Of a stretch of 64,000 nt of DNA, positions 1 through 9,352 are shown in pieces. The DNA is from Chitinophagaceae bacterium (GTDB taxonomy: Bacteria; Bacteroidota; Bacteroidia; Chitinophagales; Chitinophagaceae): NCBI GenBank assembly GCA_017853575.1, contig JAFMJI010000002.1:62001-126000 (forward strand). Reading direction: 5' to 3'. The position numbers were made by a program, and so were the translations under genes. Under the pieces are notes generated by a model. The model searched no databases. It was not told the DNA's origin and saw nothing but the letters and a program-made list of their open reading frames with translations. Numbering within the stretch: position 1 is the first letter of the stretch; each line of letters begins with the position of its first letter.

Positions 1-1
1 A

Positions 2-721
2 GGCAACGCAAGGCTTAGTGCTTCTTGGCCCAAAACACATATTGTTATAACCGGAATTGAAAAGGTAATTCCTAGCTTACAGGATCTCTCTCTCTTCTGG
101 CCATTGCTTTCAACATTTGGAACTGGACAGCAGATTACAGTATACAATTCCATCATCAGTGGACCCCGTCAGTCACATGAAGAAAATGGTCCGGATGAAA
201 TGTATGTGATCTTATTGGACAATGGACGAACCTCCATCCTTCAAGATCCTGTTTCTAGAGAAAGCTTATACTGTATTCGTTGCGGTGCTTGTTTAAATGC
301 TTGTCCTGTTTATAAAAATATAGGAGGACATAGTTATGAGACTACCTATAGTGGCCCTATTGGAAGTGTAATTACTCCGCATCTAAAAGATATGAGTGAG
401 TGGAAGCACTTGAGCCATGCTTCTTCCTTGTGCGGCAATTGCACGGAGGTTTGTGCTGTGAAAATCAACTTGCATGAATTGCTTCTGGAAAATAGGCGAG
501 AGGCGGTGAAGACGGGGAAGGGAGATGTGTTGGAAAAAGTTGCCTGGTCAATGTGGCAGCAGGCAATGTTGTTCAGGCCTGTAATGAATATGGGTAACAA
601 GAAAATGAAAAATTGGATGGTGAATAAGTTGTTCAAAGGTTGGACTGCTCATCGAGCAGATATGGATTTTCCGGAGAAATCTTTCAATCAACTTTGGAAA
701 GAAAAACAAAAAGCTAACTGA
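2..721 (+). CDS. lutB: Lactate utilisation iron-sulfur protein LutB (5'-truncated by window edge)
   Basis: The frame is open from the first bases, so the N-terminus lies outside the window; 239 residues are visible. LutB is the iron-sulfur subunit of the LutABC system that oxidises L-lactate to pyruvate in the cytoplasm. The visible part carries a ferredoxin-like cluster motif, C-x2-C-x2-C-x3-C-P (CIRCGACLNACP, about 272-304), and a second cysteine group (CGNC-x3-C, about 431-454) followed by the typical L-x3-NR stretch. The upstream HIV-x3-GIEKV-P-S-L segment also fits LutB/YkgF. lutA may lie before the window. The lutC-like gene is not adjacent; it sits 38 kb away at 38693. The stop overlaps the convergent exporter gene by 8 nt. 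Confidence 0.9.
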   Translation, partial: GNARLSASWPKTHIVITGIEKVIPSLQDLSLFWPLLSTFGTGQQITVYNSIISGPRQSHEENGPDEMYVILLDNGRTSILQDPVSRESLYCIRCGACLNACPVYKNIGGHSYETTYSGPIGSVITPHLKDMSEWKHLSHASSLCGNCTEVCAVKINLHELLLENRREAVKTGKGDVLEKVAWSMWQQAMLFRPVMNMGNKKMKNWMVNKLFKGWTAHRADMDFPEKSFNQLWKEKQKAN

Positions 722-1625
722 CATTTTTCCTGAAACTATTGTTTACCAAGAAGACTCCCAACAGGGTTGCAAGTGTTCCCATGGCAATGTTGGCAGTTAG
801 GCGTTCATCTAACATGACGCTTCCAATAATCAAAGCAACAATTGGATTGATATAAGCGTGAACAGTTACCAGTGCTGCAGGAAGTCGTTTCAATGCAAAT
901 ACGTATGCTCCAAATGCAATGACTGATCCAACCAATACCAGGTATCCAACAGATAACCATGCTTCAAGTGGTAAGTGGTTGATGGTAACAAAATCTCCCA
1001 ATGAATAGGAAATGAGATTCAACAGGATTCCGCTTATCAGCATCTGCCATCCCAAAGAAAAATAGGGATCTGTATCTTTCGCCTGTTTTGCAGTTAACAA
1101 TGCTCCAATCGCCCAGGTAATGCTTGATATCAATCCAAAAAATATTCCCAATGCAAAGTTTCCTTCTCTGATTTCATTGAAGTAATCATAAAAGCAGATA
1201 ACAACTCCTGCAAAGCCCAAAATAATTCCAATAATGGTTTGAGGTAAGAACGATGTTTTCTTTTGGAAGAGGTAACTGATGATCACAACCCAAATTGGGG
1301 CGATGGCTCCAACTACAGATGCAATACCACTGGGCATGTAAACGACAGACAACACACTTAATCCATTGCTTAACACAAACATGATTACGGCCATCATGAA
1401 AATTCTAAGAAATTGATCTTTTCTTAAAAACATTTTTCTGAATACTGCGAAATAGATTACATAAAGTCCGCCTCCGATGATATGGCGTAGTCCTGATAAT
1501 TGAAGTGCTGGCAAATATTTAATGCCAATTTTGGATGCCATCCAGGTTGTACCCCATAGAATAGATACAATACCAACTGCTGTTAGTCCCTGTGTACGTT
1601 CTTTTGAAGGTTGATGACTGTTCAT
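714..1625 (-). CDS. DMT-family (EamA) transporter
   Basis: A 303-residue integral membrane protein with about ten hydrophobic helices in two tandem EamA repeats (roughly residues 15-145 and 155-298). This is the usual layout of drug/metabolite exporters of the inner membrane. The first repeat contains the conserved helix start 'SILWGTTWMASKIG'. The substrate cannot be told from sequence; the family exports amino acids, nucleobases and other metabolites. The ATG shares one base with the purH stop (TAATG), so it is probably translationally coupled as the last gene of a leftward comEC-purH-DMT run. The 3' end overlaps convergent lutB by 8 nt. Confidence 0.85.
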   Translation of the reverse strand: MNSHQPSKERTQGLTAVGIVSILWGTTWMASKIGIKYLPALQLSGLRHIIGGGLYVIYFAVFRKMFLRKDQFLRIFMMAVIMFVLSNGLSVLSVVYMPSGIASVVGAIAPIWVVIISYLFQKKTSFLPQTIIGIILGFAGVVICFYDYFNEIREGNFALGIFFGLISSITWAIGALLTAKQAKDTDPYFSLGWQMLISGILLNLISYSLGDFVTINHLPLEAWLSVGYLVLVGSVIAFGAYVFALKRLPAALVTVHAYINPIVALIIGSVMLDERLTANIAMGTLATLLGVFLVNNSFRKNVS

Positions 1626-3145
1626 TAATGTCTGAAGTGACGTAAACCAGTTATAACCATTGCCAAACCATGTTGCTTGCAGTACTCAATTGAATCCTTG
1701 TCTCTTATAGAACCCCCTGGTTGGATAAATGCATTGATATTTTCAGCATGACTCATTTTTACACAGTCATCAAATGGGAAGAATGCATCACTTGCCAATA
1801 CTGCACCTTTCAAATCAAAATCAAATTGTTTCGCTTTCTCGATGGATTGTCGCAATGAATCAATTCTGGAAGTTTGTCCACAGCCTTTTCCAATGAGCTG
1901 TTTGTTTTTTACCAAAGCGATGGCATTTGATTTAAGATGTTTGCATACTTTATTGGCAAATATCAAATCATCTTTTTCCTCAGGGCTAGAATTTCTTCCA
2001 CCTACTTCTTCCCAGTTCGCAAAATTTCCAGCGTCATGTTCTTGTGTAAGTACCCCATTGAGAATGGATTTGAACTGGATACTTGTTTTTAATTGATTTT
2101 TTTGAGATAGAAGGATTCGGTTCTTTTTGCTTTTCAAAAGATCAAGTGCATCTTGATTGAACGAAGGTGCAATCAGTACTTCAAAAAATATTTCATTGAT
2201 CAGAGTAGCCGTCTCCAGGTCTATTGAGTGATTGCATACCAACACACCTCCAAAGGCACTTTCTGGATCACCAGCAAGGGCTTGCTTCCAGGCTTCTGCT
2301 GTAGTACCTCTTGTTGATATGCCACACACATTTGTATGCTTGATGATAGCAAAAGTTACTTCCTTTTCATCCTGAAATTCATTGATGAGATGAATAGCAG
2401 CATCTACATCTACCAAATTATTATAGGATAATTCCTTTCCGTTGAGTTGTTGAAAGAGTTCATTTAAATTACCGTAGAAAACACCGTTTTGATGTGGATT
2501 TTCGCCGTATCGCATTATATGCGGATTTCTTGCTGCATATAAAAACTCCTGACCACTATTTTTGTTGAAATAGTTTGAAATGGCAAAGTCATAGTGCGCA
2601 ACTATTTCAAATGCTTTTGCTGCAAATGATTTTCGCTGTTCAAGGGTTGTCTGGCAATCTTGAGCAGAAAGTATTTCAATTGCGTTTGAATAATCTGCTT
2701 TGGACGCAATGACAAACAGATCACTGAAATTTTTTGCAGCAGCTCTGATCATCGATGGACCCCCAATATCAATTTTTTCAATGATTAGTTTTTCTTCATC
2801 AGTTTGAGAAAGGGTTTCTTCAAATGGATATAGGTCAACAATGACCAGATCAATTTCAGGAATTTCGTATTCCTTCATCTCGTTGATATCTTGAGGAACA
2901 GCTCTTCTGCCAAGAATTCCACCAAATATTTTTGGATGAAGTGTTTTTACCCTTCCTCCTAGTATGGAAGGGTAGTCGGTTACAGATTCAACCGGTATGC
3001 AATCCAACCCCAATTTTTCTATAAATTGTTGGGTGCCTCCAGTTGAATAAATGGCTATGCCATTCTCGTGTAATAATTTGACAAGTGGCTCCAACCCATC
3101 TTTATAAAAGACTGAAATAAGAGCGGAACGAATTTTCTTTTGCAT
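1625..3145 (-). CDS. purH: Bifunctional AICAR transformylase / IMP cyclohydrolase
   Basis: PurH carries out the last two steps of de novo purine synthesis, formylating AICAR with 10-formyl-THF and closing the ring to IMP. The N-terminal MGS-like cyclohydrolase domain (about residues 1-140) has the STGGT and LGGRVKTLHPK signatures. The transformylase part has RYGENPHQ (about 213) and the KH pair in IKHTNVCG (about 270). I chose the ATG at 3145 (506 residues). A TTG at 3154 would overlap the comEC stop and add only three residues before 'MQKKIRSALISVFYKDG', where the family normally begins. The gene starts 5 nt after comEC and shares a base with the downstream exporter gene. Confidence 0.96.
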   Translation of the reverse strand: MQKKIRSALISVFYKDGLEPLVKLLHENGIAIYSTGGTQQFIEKLGLDCIPVESVTDYPSILGGRVKTLHPKIFGGILGRRAVPQDINEMKEYEIPEIDLVIVDLYPFEETLSQTDEEKLIIEKIDIGGPSMIRAAAKNFSDLFVIASKADYSNAIEILSAQDCQTTLEQRKSFAAKAFEIVAHYDFAISNYFNKNSGQEFLYAARNPHIMRYGENPHQNGVFYGNLNELFQQLNGKELSYNNLVDVDAAIHLINEFQDEKEVTFAIIKHTNVCGISTRGTTAEAWKQALAGDPESAFGGVLVCNHSIDLETATLINEIFFEVLIAPSFNQDALDLLKSKKNRILLSQKNQLKTSIQFKSILNGVLTQEHDAGNFANWEEVGGRNSSPEEKDDLIFANKVCKHLKSNAIALVKNKQLIGKGCGQTSRIDSLRQSIEKAKQFDFDLKGAVLASDAFFPFDDCVKMSHAENINAFIQPGGSIRDKDSIEYCKQHGLAMVITGLRHFRH

Positions 3146-3150
3146 TGAAA

Positions 3151-5181
3151 TCAATTTTTACGGGAGAATTCATGGAAGTCCTGACAATCAATGAAAATCG
3201 GGCCTGTTTCTGCCGTGTGTAGGAAACGCAAATGTAAGTTTTGTGCCTGTTTTCGCCATTCCCTAATTTTCCACAGTTTTGTGCTTCCATCCAGGATCCA
3301 ATATGTATTTCTTTTGAATAGATCCTTATTTAATCGTATGTCCATTATGGATGTATTGATTAAAATGGCTCGACCCACCCTCTTTTGTTCGACAAACAAA
3401 GGTTGATCAGGCAGTTTACTAAAACTACTTTTTTCAACACCTAATTTTTTTAAAGCATTTTTTATGCTTTCTAATGAGGACTTGTTAATCATATTGGTAT
3501 TTCCATATACATACAACTTGGCCTCGGTTCCATGTTGATGAATGATAGTTCCTCCATTTTTTAGATTGAGTAACACAATTTGATGTCTTTTTTTCAGTTC
3601 ATACCTGAGAGAGAGGTTTAAAAATAATATAAACCAAATTGAAACAAGTGTTGTAATCAATGCACCATAACCATGATCATACTTTAAGTAAATCAGCAAT
3701 GAAATCACGCATATTGACCATATCAATAATTCATACCATTCCAACGATGGGAAGCCGAGGATGGAAAATGGTACTTTGTTCATGGTGGATGCAAATGCAT
3801 TCATCCATCCAATGATCAGGTTGATCAGAGGTGCAAGAATTTTTGAAGAAATGATTGAAACCGGGCATAGGCATAAGATAATTTCTAGCACCAGCACAGT
3901 GCTTGACAATGGAACAATGACAATATTGTTTAACAACGAATACGTAGAAAACTTTTGAAATTGAAAGATCGCAAGAGGTGTAGTTATTATTTGCGCCGCA
4001 ATAGATAGTGCCACAAAATTCCATCCCATTTGCAGCAATTTGTTTTTGGTGTAAACTGTGTTTCTAATCGGTTGGTAGAATAGAATTATTGATAAAACAG
4101 CTGCAAAGCTCAATTGAAAGCCTAAGTCGTTTAAAATATCAGGCCAGATCACATTCATCATGAAACCTGCACCCAGAAGGGAATTAAGGGGATTGCTTTT
4201 TTTTGAAATTGCATCTCCAACAATAATAAAACTGTACATCATTGCACTTCTTACAACAGAGGCGCTTGATCCGGTAACCATTGAAAACAACCACAACAAA
4301 GGGAGTGTGATCATAATCGCAATGATGTGTAAAGATCTCTTTCGAAAAAAGTACGCAAAAAATTGATGAATGATCAGGTAGATGAGCCCTAGGTGCATTC
4401 CTGAAATCGCTATAACATGGCTGACGCCTGCATTGGAGTAGGTACTATTTAATAATGGAGTTAAATCTGATTTATATCCTATAAGCATTGCTTCTGCAAT
4501 ACCCAATCGATCACCTGATGTTATATATTTTCTTATGGTGCTAAGAATATTATTTCTAACTTGAAAGACAAGTTCTTCCAGCATTCCTCTAAATCTGCCC
4601 ACGTAGAGGTACATGTCTTCATGAAAGATTGTCGTTGAGTAAAATATTCCATTCATTACACTGAATGAGTAATAATCGAACGCTCCCGGATTATGATTTT
4701 TTTTGATGATAGATGGGTGTTGTCTTGTAAGAATGACATCCCCTTTTTCAAGTAGAATTTTTGTTTTTATAAATAGATCGGTTTTACCTCTTTTTATAAA
4801 TTCAGATTTGTCTTTTTCAAAGATGGTTGCAATATATCTGGCTCCATCAATCGACTCTTTTCTTGCCTCTTCGATTTTCAATAGCGTGCTGCCTTGTATC
4901 TCAACTATTTTTTGTCTGAAAAATGAATTTGAATGGTAGTTAATCCAAGCAGTGGTAATAATGTAAATTATGATCGTGAAAGAAATGTATGGTACTAGCT
5001 TCCATTTAGTACTAATATTTATAAATGAGGAAACAAGAATAAGGGTTGCCAATCCTACATGAACACAGATTAAAATTTGTGCATCTATAGGAAAATGTTT
5101 CCCCAAGATACTGCCCATAAAGTAGCACAGGACTAATTTTAAAAAAGGCAGGCTTTTTGCCACTCGGGTGTATTTTCCCAC
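3151..5181 (-). CDS. comEC: ComEC/Rec2-family DNA uptake channel protein
   Basis: A 676-residue inner-membrane protein of the ComEC/Rec2 family, which moves single-stranded DNA across the membrane during natural transformation. Helices occupy most of residues 10-520, with the family signature 'HVIAISGMHLGLIYL' near residue 260. The C-terminal 150 residues occupy the place of the metallo-beta-lactamase domain found in longer homologues, but no HxHxDH motif is present, so this part looks non-catalytic. Translation probably starts at GTG 5181: an in-frame TAA lies just upstream and no ATG comes between. It is the first gene of the run with purH and the exporter. Confidence 0.85.
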   Translation of the reverse strand: MGKYTRVAKSLPFLKLVLCYFMGSILGKHFPIDAQILICVHVGLATLILVSSFINISTKWKLVPYISFTIIIYIITTAWINYHSNSFFRQKIVEIQGSTLLKIEEARKESIDGARYIATIFEKDKSEFIKRGKTDLFIKTKILLEKGDVILTRQHPSIIKKNHNPGAFDYYSFSVMNGIFYSTTIFHEDMYLYVGRFRGMLEELVFQVRNNILSTIRKYITSGDRLGIAEAMLIGYKSDLTPLLNSTYSNAGVSHVIAISGMHLGLIYLIIHQFFAYFFRKRSLHIIAIMITLPLLWLFSMVTGSSASVVRSAMMYSFIIVGDAISKKSNPLNSLLGAGFMMNVIWPDILNDLGFQLSFAAVLSIILFYQPIRNTVYTKNKLLQMGWNFVALSIAAQIITTPLAIFQFQKFSTYSLLNNIVIVPLSSTVLVLEIILCLCPVSIISSKILAPLINLIIGWMNAFASTMNKVPFSILGFPSLEWYELLIWSICVISLLIYLKYDHGYGALITTLVSIWFILFLNLSLRYELKKRHQIVLLNLKNGGTIIHQHGTEAKLYVYGNTNMINKSSLESIKNALKKLGVEKSSFSKLPDQPLFVEQKRVGRAILINTSIMDIRLNKDLFKRNTYWILDGSTKLWKIREWRKQAQNLHLRFLHTAETGPIFIDCQDFHEFSRKN

Positions 5182-5215
5182 TTGGCTAACATAGCAAGGC
5201 CTATTGGGTTATTGA

Positions 5216-5233
5216 ACAGTGATTAAACACTGT
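5216..5233. repeat. Short perfect inverted repeat upstream of comEC
   Basis: ACAGTG-ATTAAA-CACTGT: two 6-bp arms around a 6-nt spacer, in the 88-nt gap between the 3' end of the envelope protein gene and the comEC start. No U-run follows it on the minus strand, so it is not a standard terminator. It could be an operator or a processing hairpin. Confidence 0.4.
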
Positions 5234-5269
5234 CGCAGGGTTTTTTTCTTTTCTGGCCGTAGAATAAAA

Positions 5270-8200
5270 CTAAAAATCTAACCCCAGTGCGAAATACCAG
5301 TAAGGCTTTCCTTTGAAAATAGTACCCATTGGCCATCCTGCATCAACTCTGAGGAAATATCCCAATAATGTACTTCTGGCACCGAAACCATACCCACCCA
5401 CAAATGGACCTAATCCACCTGTTTTGATGTTTACCTGAACATTGGTTCCTTCACCATATACATTGCTTGGCCTCTGAATTTTATCAAATTTTCCATTCCA
5501 TGCTGTACCAAGATCTGTAAACTGTATCAACTGAAGGTTTCTGAGGAATGCATTGTTGATGGGGCGATTGAGTAACGTAGTAAAAATTGGAAACCGGAAT
5601 TCTGAATTCAAAACAATATTATTGTTGCCATTAGCAATGTTCTGTTGATGTCCTCTAAGGTTTAATGCCAGTGTTTGAAAAGCATAGTCGACATCTGGAT
5701 CGGGTCGAATATTTGGATTGAATTTCGGATTCAACCAACCCTCAACTCCACCCAAATAATAAATGAGTTTCTGTGTTCCCCACGAAAAATCTGCAGCTGC
5801 TCTTACTGCCCATGTAAAATTTCTGTAGATGGGATAATAGTAGCGGGCGTCTGTTCCAAGGTTGATCATGTACTTACCAGTTTGATCTGCACGTACCATT
5901 CTGGAATTGACATCTCCGTATATTTTATAGCGTAGTCCATTCCAAATGTTCAAAGTTGGATTTAATGTATTGTCATGAACATATTCTAATTTAAGGAGCG
6001 CATATTTTAAAACGGTATCTGACATGGTGAGAGAGGGGTAGTAGTTCCCATCAGAAAGAATGGTAACCCTATCGGTTCTATAACCTACCATTGCTCTTAG
6101 GCTTTTCACCTCATTCAATGGGTAGCTGATATTCAGTTGGTATAAATTAGAAGCCAGTTTATTGTTTAACTGAGACTTTATATCGTCTGGGGGATAAATG
6201 GGATAATACCTTTGGTTGCTCCTGTAATAGGTGAGTCCCCAATCATATCTCTTTTTTAAATTTTGATAAGAAGCCAGATAGTCGTTGTCTTTCAAATTGG
6301 TTGCCAATCTGAAGCCGCCGATAAACTTTTTATCTTCCATGATATCTGATATGCCCATTCTTAAAATTCCATTCAAATTATTTGAATTGGATAGATAAAT
6401 CGGACCAGCCCCACCCGCATAAGGCTGAAAACGATTTACTAGAACTGAATTATTGAAACCTGATACCACATAATCTGATCCAAATTTTAGTTTGTAATCA
6501 AATTGTTTAGAATTTTTAAGATAATCGACTCTTGTCGCAGCAATCGCTGCATCATCAATTGGTTTTATACTATCCTTTGCTTCTTCTGCAAATTCAGTTT
6601 GAAAGAGGGCAACTTTTTTATTTCCTTCAGTTTTGTTGAGATCTGTCAATTGCGACTGGAAATGATTTGCTTCTGCCTTTTTCTCATCTTCCATCAATTT
6701 CTTGATATAGGCAGTTGGCCTAGCATTTATATTTCTTCTCAAAAGTGCAGCATCATTTACTCTTAGTTTATACAAAAATTTCATGTCACCTTCTTGCCTT
6801 ACTTCACTCACTAAATTATTATCTCCGGCACCTCTGCTCTCCTGTAGTCCGCTCTCATAGTTGGTTATCGGAAATACATAAGTGCTATCATTTGAAATAG
6901 AAATAAAACCAATGGAATCTGGTTCCGTTTTTTGAAACGCCTTTAAGGTTGAATCCAATTCTTTAGGCATTGGATTTCTCAAATATTCATCACCAACTTT
7001 GTAAATCGTATCCAATCCATCTTTTTTCGTTGAAAAGAATCCGGCATAGCGGTTACCGATACCATTTGCATCACTCACGAAAGTGAAATGATTTACGTTG
7101 TATTGTAAAGGGAACCTGGCCTGTCCGTATTTCTGATTGGTCAGTTGAGTGATCTGTCTGAATTCACTTTTGGTCCAGTTGTCAACCAGGAAAATATTGA
7201 AATTGTTTCTTGATGGAATTGAGGTGTCTGCCCTGGAGGCTTTGGCTGTAGGGCGGTTGGATGAAAAAATGATTCCAGTCTTGTTGGGAAATGCAACAAA
7301 GGAAGCGTCTAAATCATCATATACGTCGTTGGTAATTTGTTCAGCTGTTTGCTCAGCAATTTTATATGCGAAAATATCAGATTGACCATTTTTTACTGCA
7401 CTCAAGATCAAGGTGTTATTATCCAGCATAAATTTTGCATCCTGTATAATTTGAAATCCTTCCAAAATTTGCTTTGTTTGTTTAAACCTGGTTACAGCAT
7501 CGTAAACAAACAATTTTATTTTTCCTTCCTCTGTATATATCACCAATAATCTTGAGCCTTTGGAATCCCATGCAAGCAGTGGGTAATGAGGATTTACTTC
7601 ATCCTGATTGTTTAAGATGCCGGCTTTGAGTAAGATTTTTCTTTTTTCTGAAAGGTCTTCGAAAACAACTTTGTATATCCCTTTTTTATATTCTACCATT
7701 GCATAGGTATTGTTCCTAACAATTGGATTCGCCTGGAAACGATAGTAATCCTGTTTGGGCTTAACAGTTTCAATGGCAACTACATTGCCTCTGGGTTGAT
7801 TTCTTCTTCCTTTGAGATCGGCCAGGTATTTGTCAGATTCGATTTGCATGAATTCCTTCAATACATCTCGGAATTTTTTCTTGGTTACTTTGAGACTGGC
7901 AGTATTGAGACTTTTGTATATCCTGGATAAATACAAAAAGTATGTAACACTTTCCTTTTTGTATTGATCTGCCATGAATTTCCAAAATGCATGTCCTGCA
8001 AATACAGGCTCTCTGAAAGCAAACTGGTAAAAGGTTTTGTATTTGCCGGATAGCAGTGCAGATTTGAGTTTATCATCCATTGCGGGACTCCATTCTTCTC
8101 CTACATATGATACATATCCATCAGTCAACCATTTTGGAAGATCCAGCAAAGCCTGGTTGCTTGCGAATTCTCCTAGATCGTCACCAAATAAAAGATTTTC

Positions 8201-8635
8201 AACAAGTACTTTCGCAATCCCCTGACGAATGCTTGTTCTCAGATGATTCAGGTTGCCATCGTAATAAAGAAGAATTTTATTATTGACTAATTTGGTAACT
8301 CCACCAGTATTTTGCCAATCAATTCCCAAACCAATATTGGATTGTTTGTAATCGGTGAAACTGTTGTAAATGACAATGTTTGCACGTCGTTGTAAGCCAT
8401 ATTCAATAAACTCTTCAATATTGCTCAATTCTTCTTCTGCAACCTGGGCAGTAAATTTTGCCAGTTGATTGCCTTCTTCATAGTAATACGTGTTGAAATT
8501 TCTGGTTTGATAGTAGGTCCATTTGAAATTTTTATATTGAACCCTGTTTCTTCCGTATTCGACAGTACTTACTTGCGCATTTGCAAAAAATACACAAATA
8601 AACAACAATGATATGATGAGCACAATTTGACGCAT
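5270..8635 (-). CDS. Envelope protein: peptidase-MA-like + TolB-like propeller + C-terminal outer-membrane barrel
   Basis: A 1121-residue secreted protein. ATG 8635 gives a clean signal peptide ending FFANAQ near residue 21; the TTG further upstream was rejected. Residues about 30-270 resemble gluzincin 'peptidase MA-like' domains, with a matching 'LPKWLTDGYVSYVGEEWSP' segment. However, the place where HExxH is expected reads RQGIAKVL, so the domain is probably inactive. Residues about 290-560 look like TolB/PD40 repeats (LLVIYTEEGKIKLFVYDA, IIFSSNRPTA). After a charged linker (about 640-720), the C-terminal third is beta-strand rich and ends FALGLDF, with FRFPIF, FTDLGTAW and GYGFGAR resembling Omp85-type surface-antigen barrels. 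Function is unknown; such proteins are often labelled TolB in Bacteroidota. Confidence 0.7.
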   Translation of the reverse strand: MRQIVLIISLLFICVFFANAQVSTVEYGRNRVQYKNFKWTYYQTRNFNTYYYEEGNQLAKFTAQVAEEELSNIEEFIEYGLQRRANIVIYNSFTDYKQSNIGLGIDWQNTGGVTKLVNNKILLYYDGNLNHLRTSIRQGIAKVLVENLLFGDDLGEFASNQALLDLPKWLTDGYVSYVGEEWSPAMDDKLKSALLSGKYKTFYQFAFREPVFAGHAFWKFMADQYKKESVTYFLYLSRIYKSLNTASLKVTKKKFRDVLKEFMQIESDKYLADLKGRRNQPRGNVVAIETVKPKQDYYRFQANPIVRNNTYAMVEYKKGIYKVVFEDLSEKRKILLKAGILNNQDEVNPHYPLLAWDSKGSRLLVIYTEEGKIKLFVYDAVTRFKQTKQILEGFQIIQDAKFMLDNNTLILSAVKNGQSDIFAYKIAEQTAEQITNDVYDDLDASFVAFPNKTGIIFSSNRPTAKASRADTSIPSRNNFNIFLVDNWTKSEFRQITQLTNQKYGQARFPLQYNVNHFTFVSDANGIGNRYAGFFSTKKDGLDTIYKVGDEYLRNPMPKELDSTLKAFQKTEPDSIGFISISNDSTYVFPITNYESGLQESRGAGDNNLVSEVRQEGDMKFLYKLRVNDAALLRRNINARPTAYIKKLMEDEKKAEANHFQSQLTDLNKTEGNKKVALFQTEFAEEAKDSIKPIDDAAIAATRVDYLKNSKQFDYKLKFGSDYVVSGFNNSVLVNRFQPYAGGAGPIYLSNSNNLNGILRMGISDIMEDKKFIGGFRLATNLKDNDYLASYQNLKKRYDWGLTYYRSNQRYYPIYPPDDIKSQLNNKLASNLYQLNISYPLNEVKSLRAMVGYRTDRVTILSDGNYYPSLTMSDTVLKYALLKLEYVHDNTLNPTLNIWNGLRYKIYGDVNSRMVRADQTGKYMINLGTDARYYYPIYRNFTWAVRAAADFSWGTQKLIYYLGGVEGWLNPKFNPNIRPDPDVDYAFQTLALNLRGHQQNIANGNNNIVLNSEFRFPIFTTLLNRPINNAFLRNLQLIQFTDLGTAWNGKFDKIQRPSNVYGEGTNVQVNIKTGGLGPFVGGYGFGARSTLLGYFLRVDAGWPMGTIFKGKPYWYFALGLDF

Positions 8636-8659
8636 GGTATGTAAATTCAAATGATTGGG

Positions 8660-8667
8660 TACCTTTG
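8660..8667 (+). promoter_or_regulatory. Predicted sigma-A -7 element (TACCTTTG)
   Basis: Exact TAnnTTTG match, 43 nt before the metallo-hydrolase ATG at 8711, in the divergent gap. No clear -33 TTG is visible at the usual distance. Confidence 0.5.
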
Positions 8668-8710
8668 CATGTGTCTACAAAATAACGTATTTAGACCAGA
8701 ATTAAACCCA

Positions 8711-9352
8711 ATGTTAAACGTTAAAATTTTTCAATTCAACCCCCTGCAGGAAAACACCTACTTGATCTTCAATGAAGAGCAATATTGTATCATCGTAGAC
8801 CCTGGTTGTTATACTGATCAGGAACGTCAACAGCTGCTTCAATTTATAGCCAGTAAAGCGCTTCGCCCTGTTTTACTTGTAAATACACATTGTCATTTGG
8901 ACCATGTTTTTGGGAATAAGTTTATTCATGAGCAATTTGGATTGGAATTGCATATTCACGAGTGTGAACAGAAGGTTTTGGACATGGCGCCAACCAGTGG
9001 ATTGATGTGGAATCTGCCTTTTGATAATTATCAGGGGAAACTGCATTTTATTGATGAATCCTTGCCTCTTCAACTGGGAAATGATCGGTTGGAAATTTTA
9101 TTTACTCCAGGACATTCGCCTGCAAGTATTAGTTTATACTCACATAAGGATGATCTTCTGATCGCAGGAGATGTTCTGTTCAGAGAAAGTGTTGGCAGGA
9201 CGGATTTACCAGGAGGTAATCCAGATATTTTATCCCATAGTATCAGGACAAAACTTTATACTCTGCCGGATGAAACGATTGTCTATCCTGGTCATGGAAT
9301 TCCAACAACCATTGGTCATGAAAAACATCACAACCCGTTCATCACTGTTTGA
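8711..9352 (+). CDS. MBL-fold metallo-hydrolase (glyoxalase II-like)
   Basis: A 213-residue cytoplasmic hydrolase of the metallo-beta-lactamase superfamily, close to the short glyoxalase II/YcbL type that hydrolyses thioesters. Zinc ligands are visible as THCHLDH (His60, His62, Asp64, His65), then GHSP, AGDVLF and YPGHG in the correct order. I chose ATG 8711 because the protein then begins at the family start (MLNVKIFQFNPLQENTYL). The same frame is open upstream to 8651, but that stretch contains the predicted promoter core. The stop abuts the convergent flippase stop with no gap. The substrate is not determined; glyoxalase II lacks its C-terminal extension here. Confidence 0.85.
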   Translation: MLNVKIFQFNPLQENTYLIFNEEQYCIIVDPGCYTDQERQQLLQFIASKALRPVLLVNTHCHLDHVFGNKFIHEQFGLELHIHECEQKVLDMAPTSGLMWNLPFDNYQGKLHFIDESLPLQLGNDRLEILFTPGHSPASISLYSHKDDLLIAGDVLFRESVGRTDLPGGNPDILSHSIRTKLYTLPDETIVYPGHGIPTTIGHEKHHNPFITV

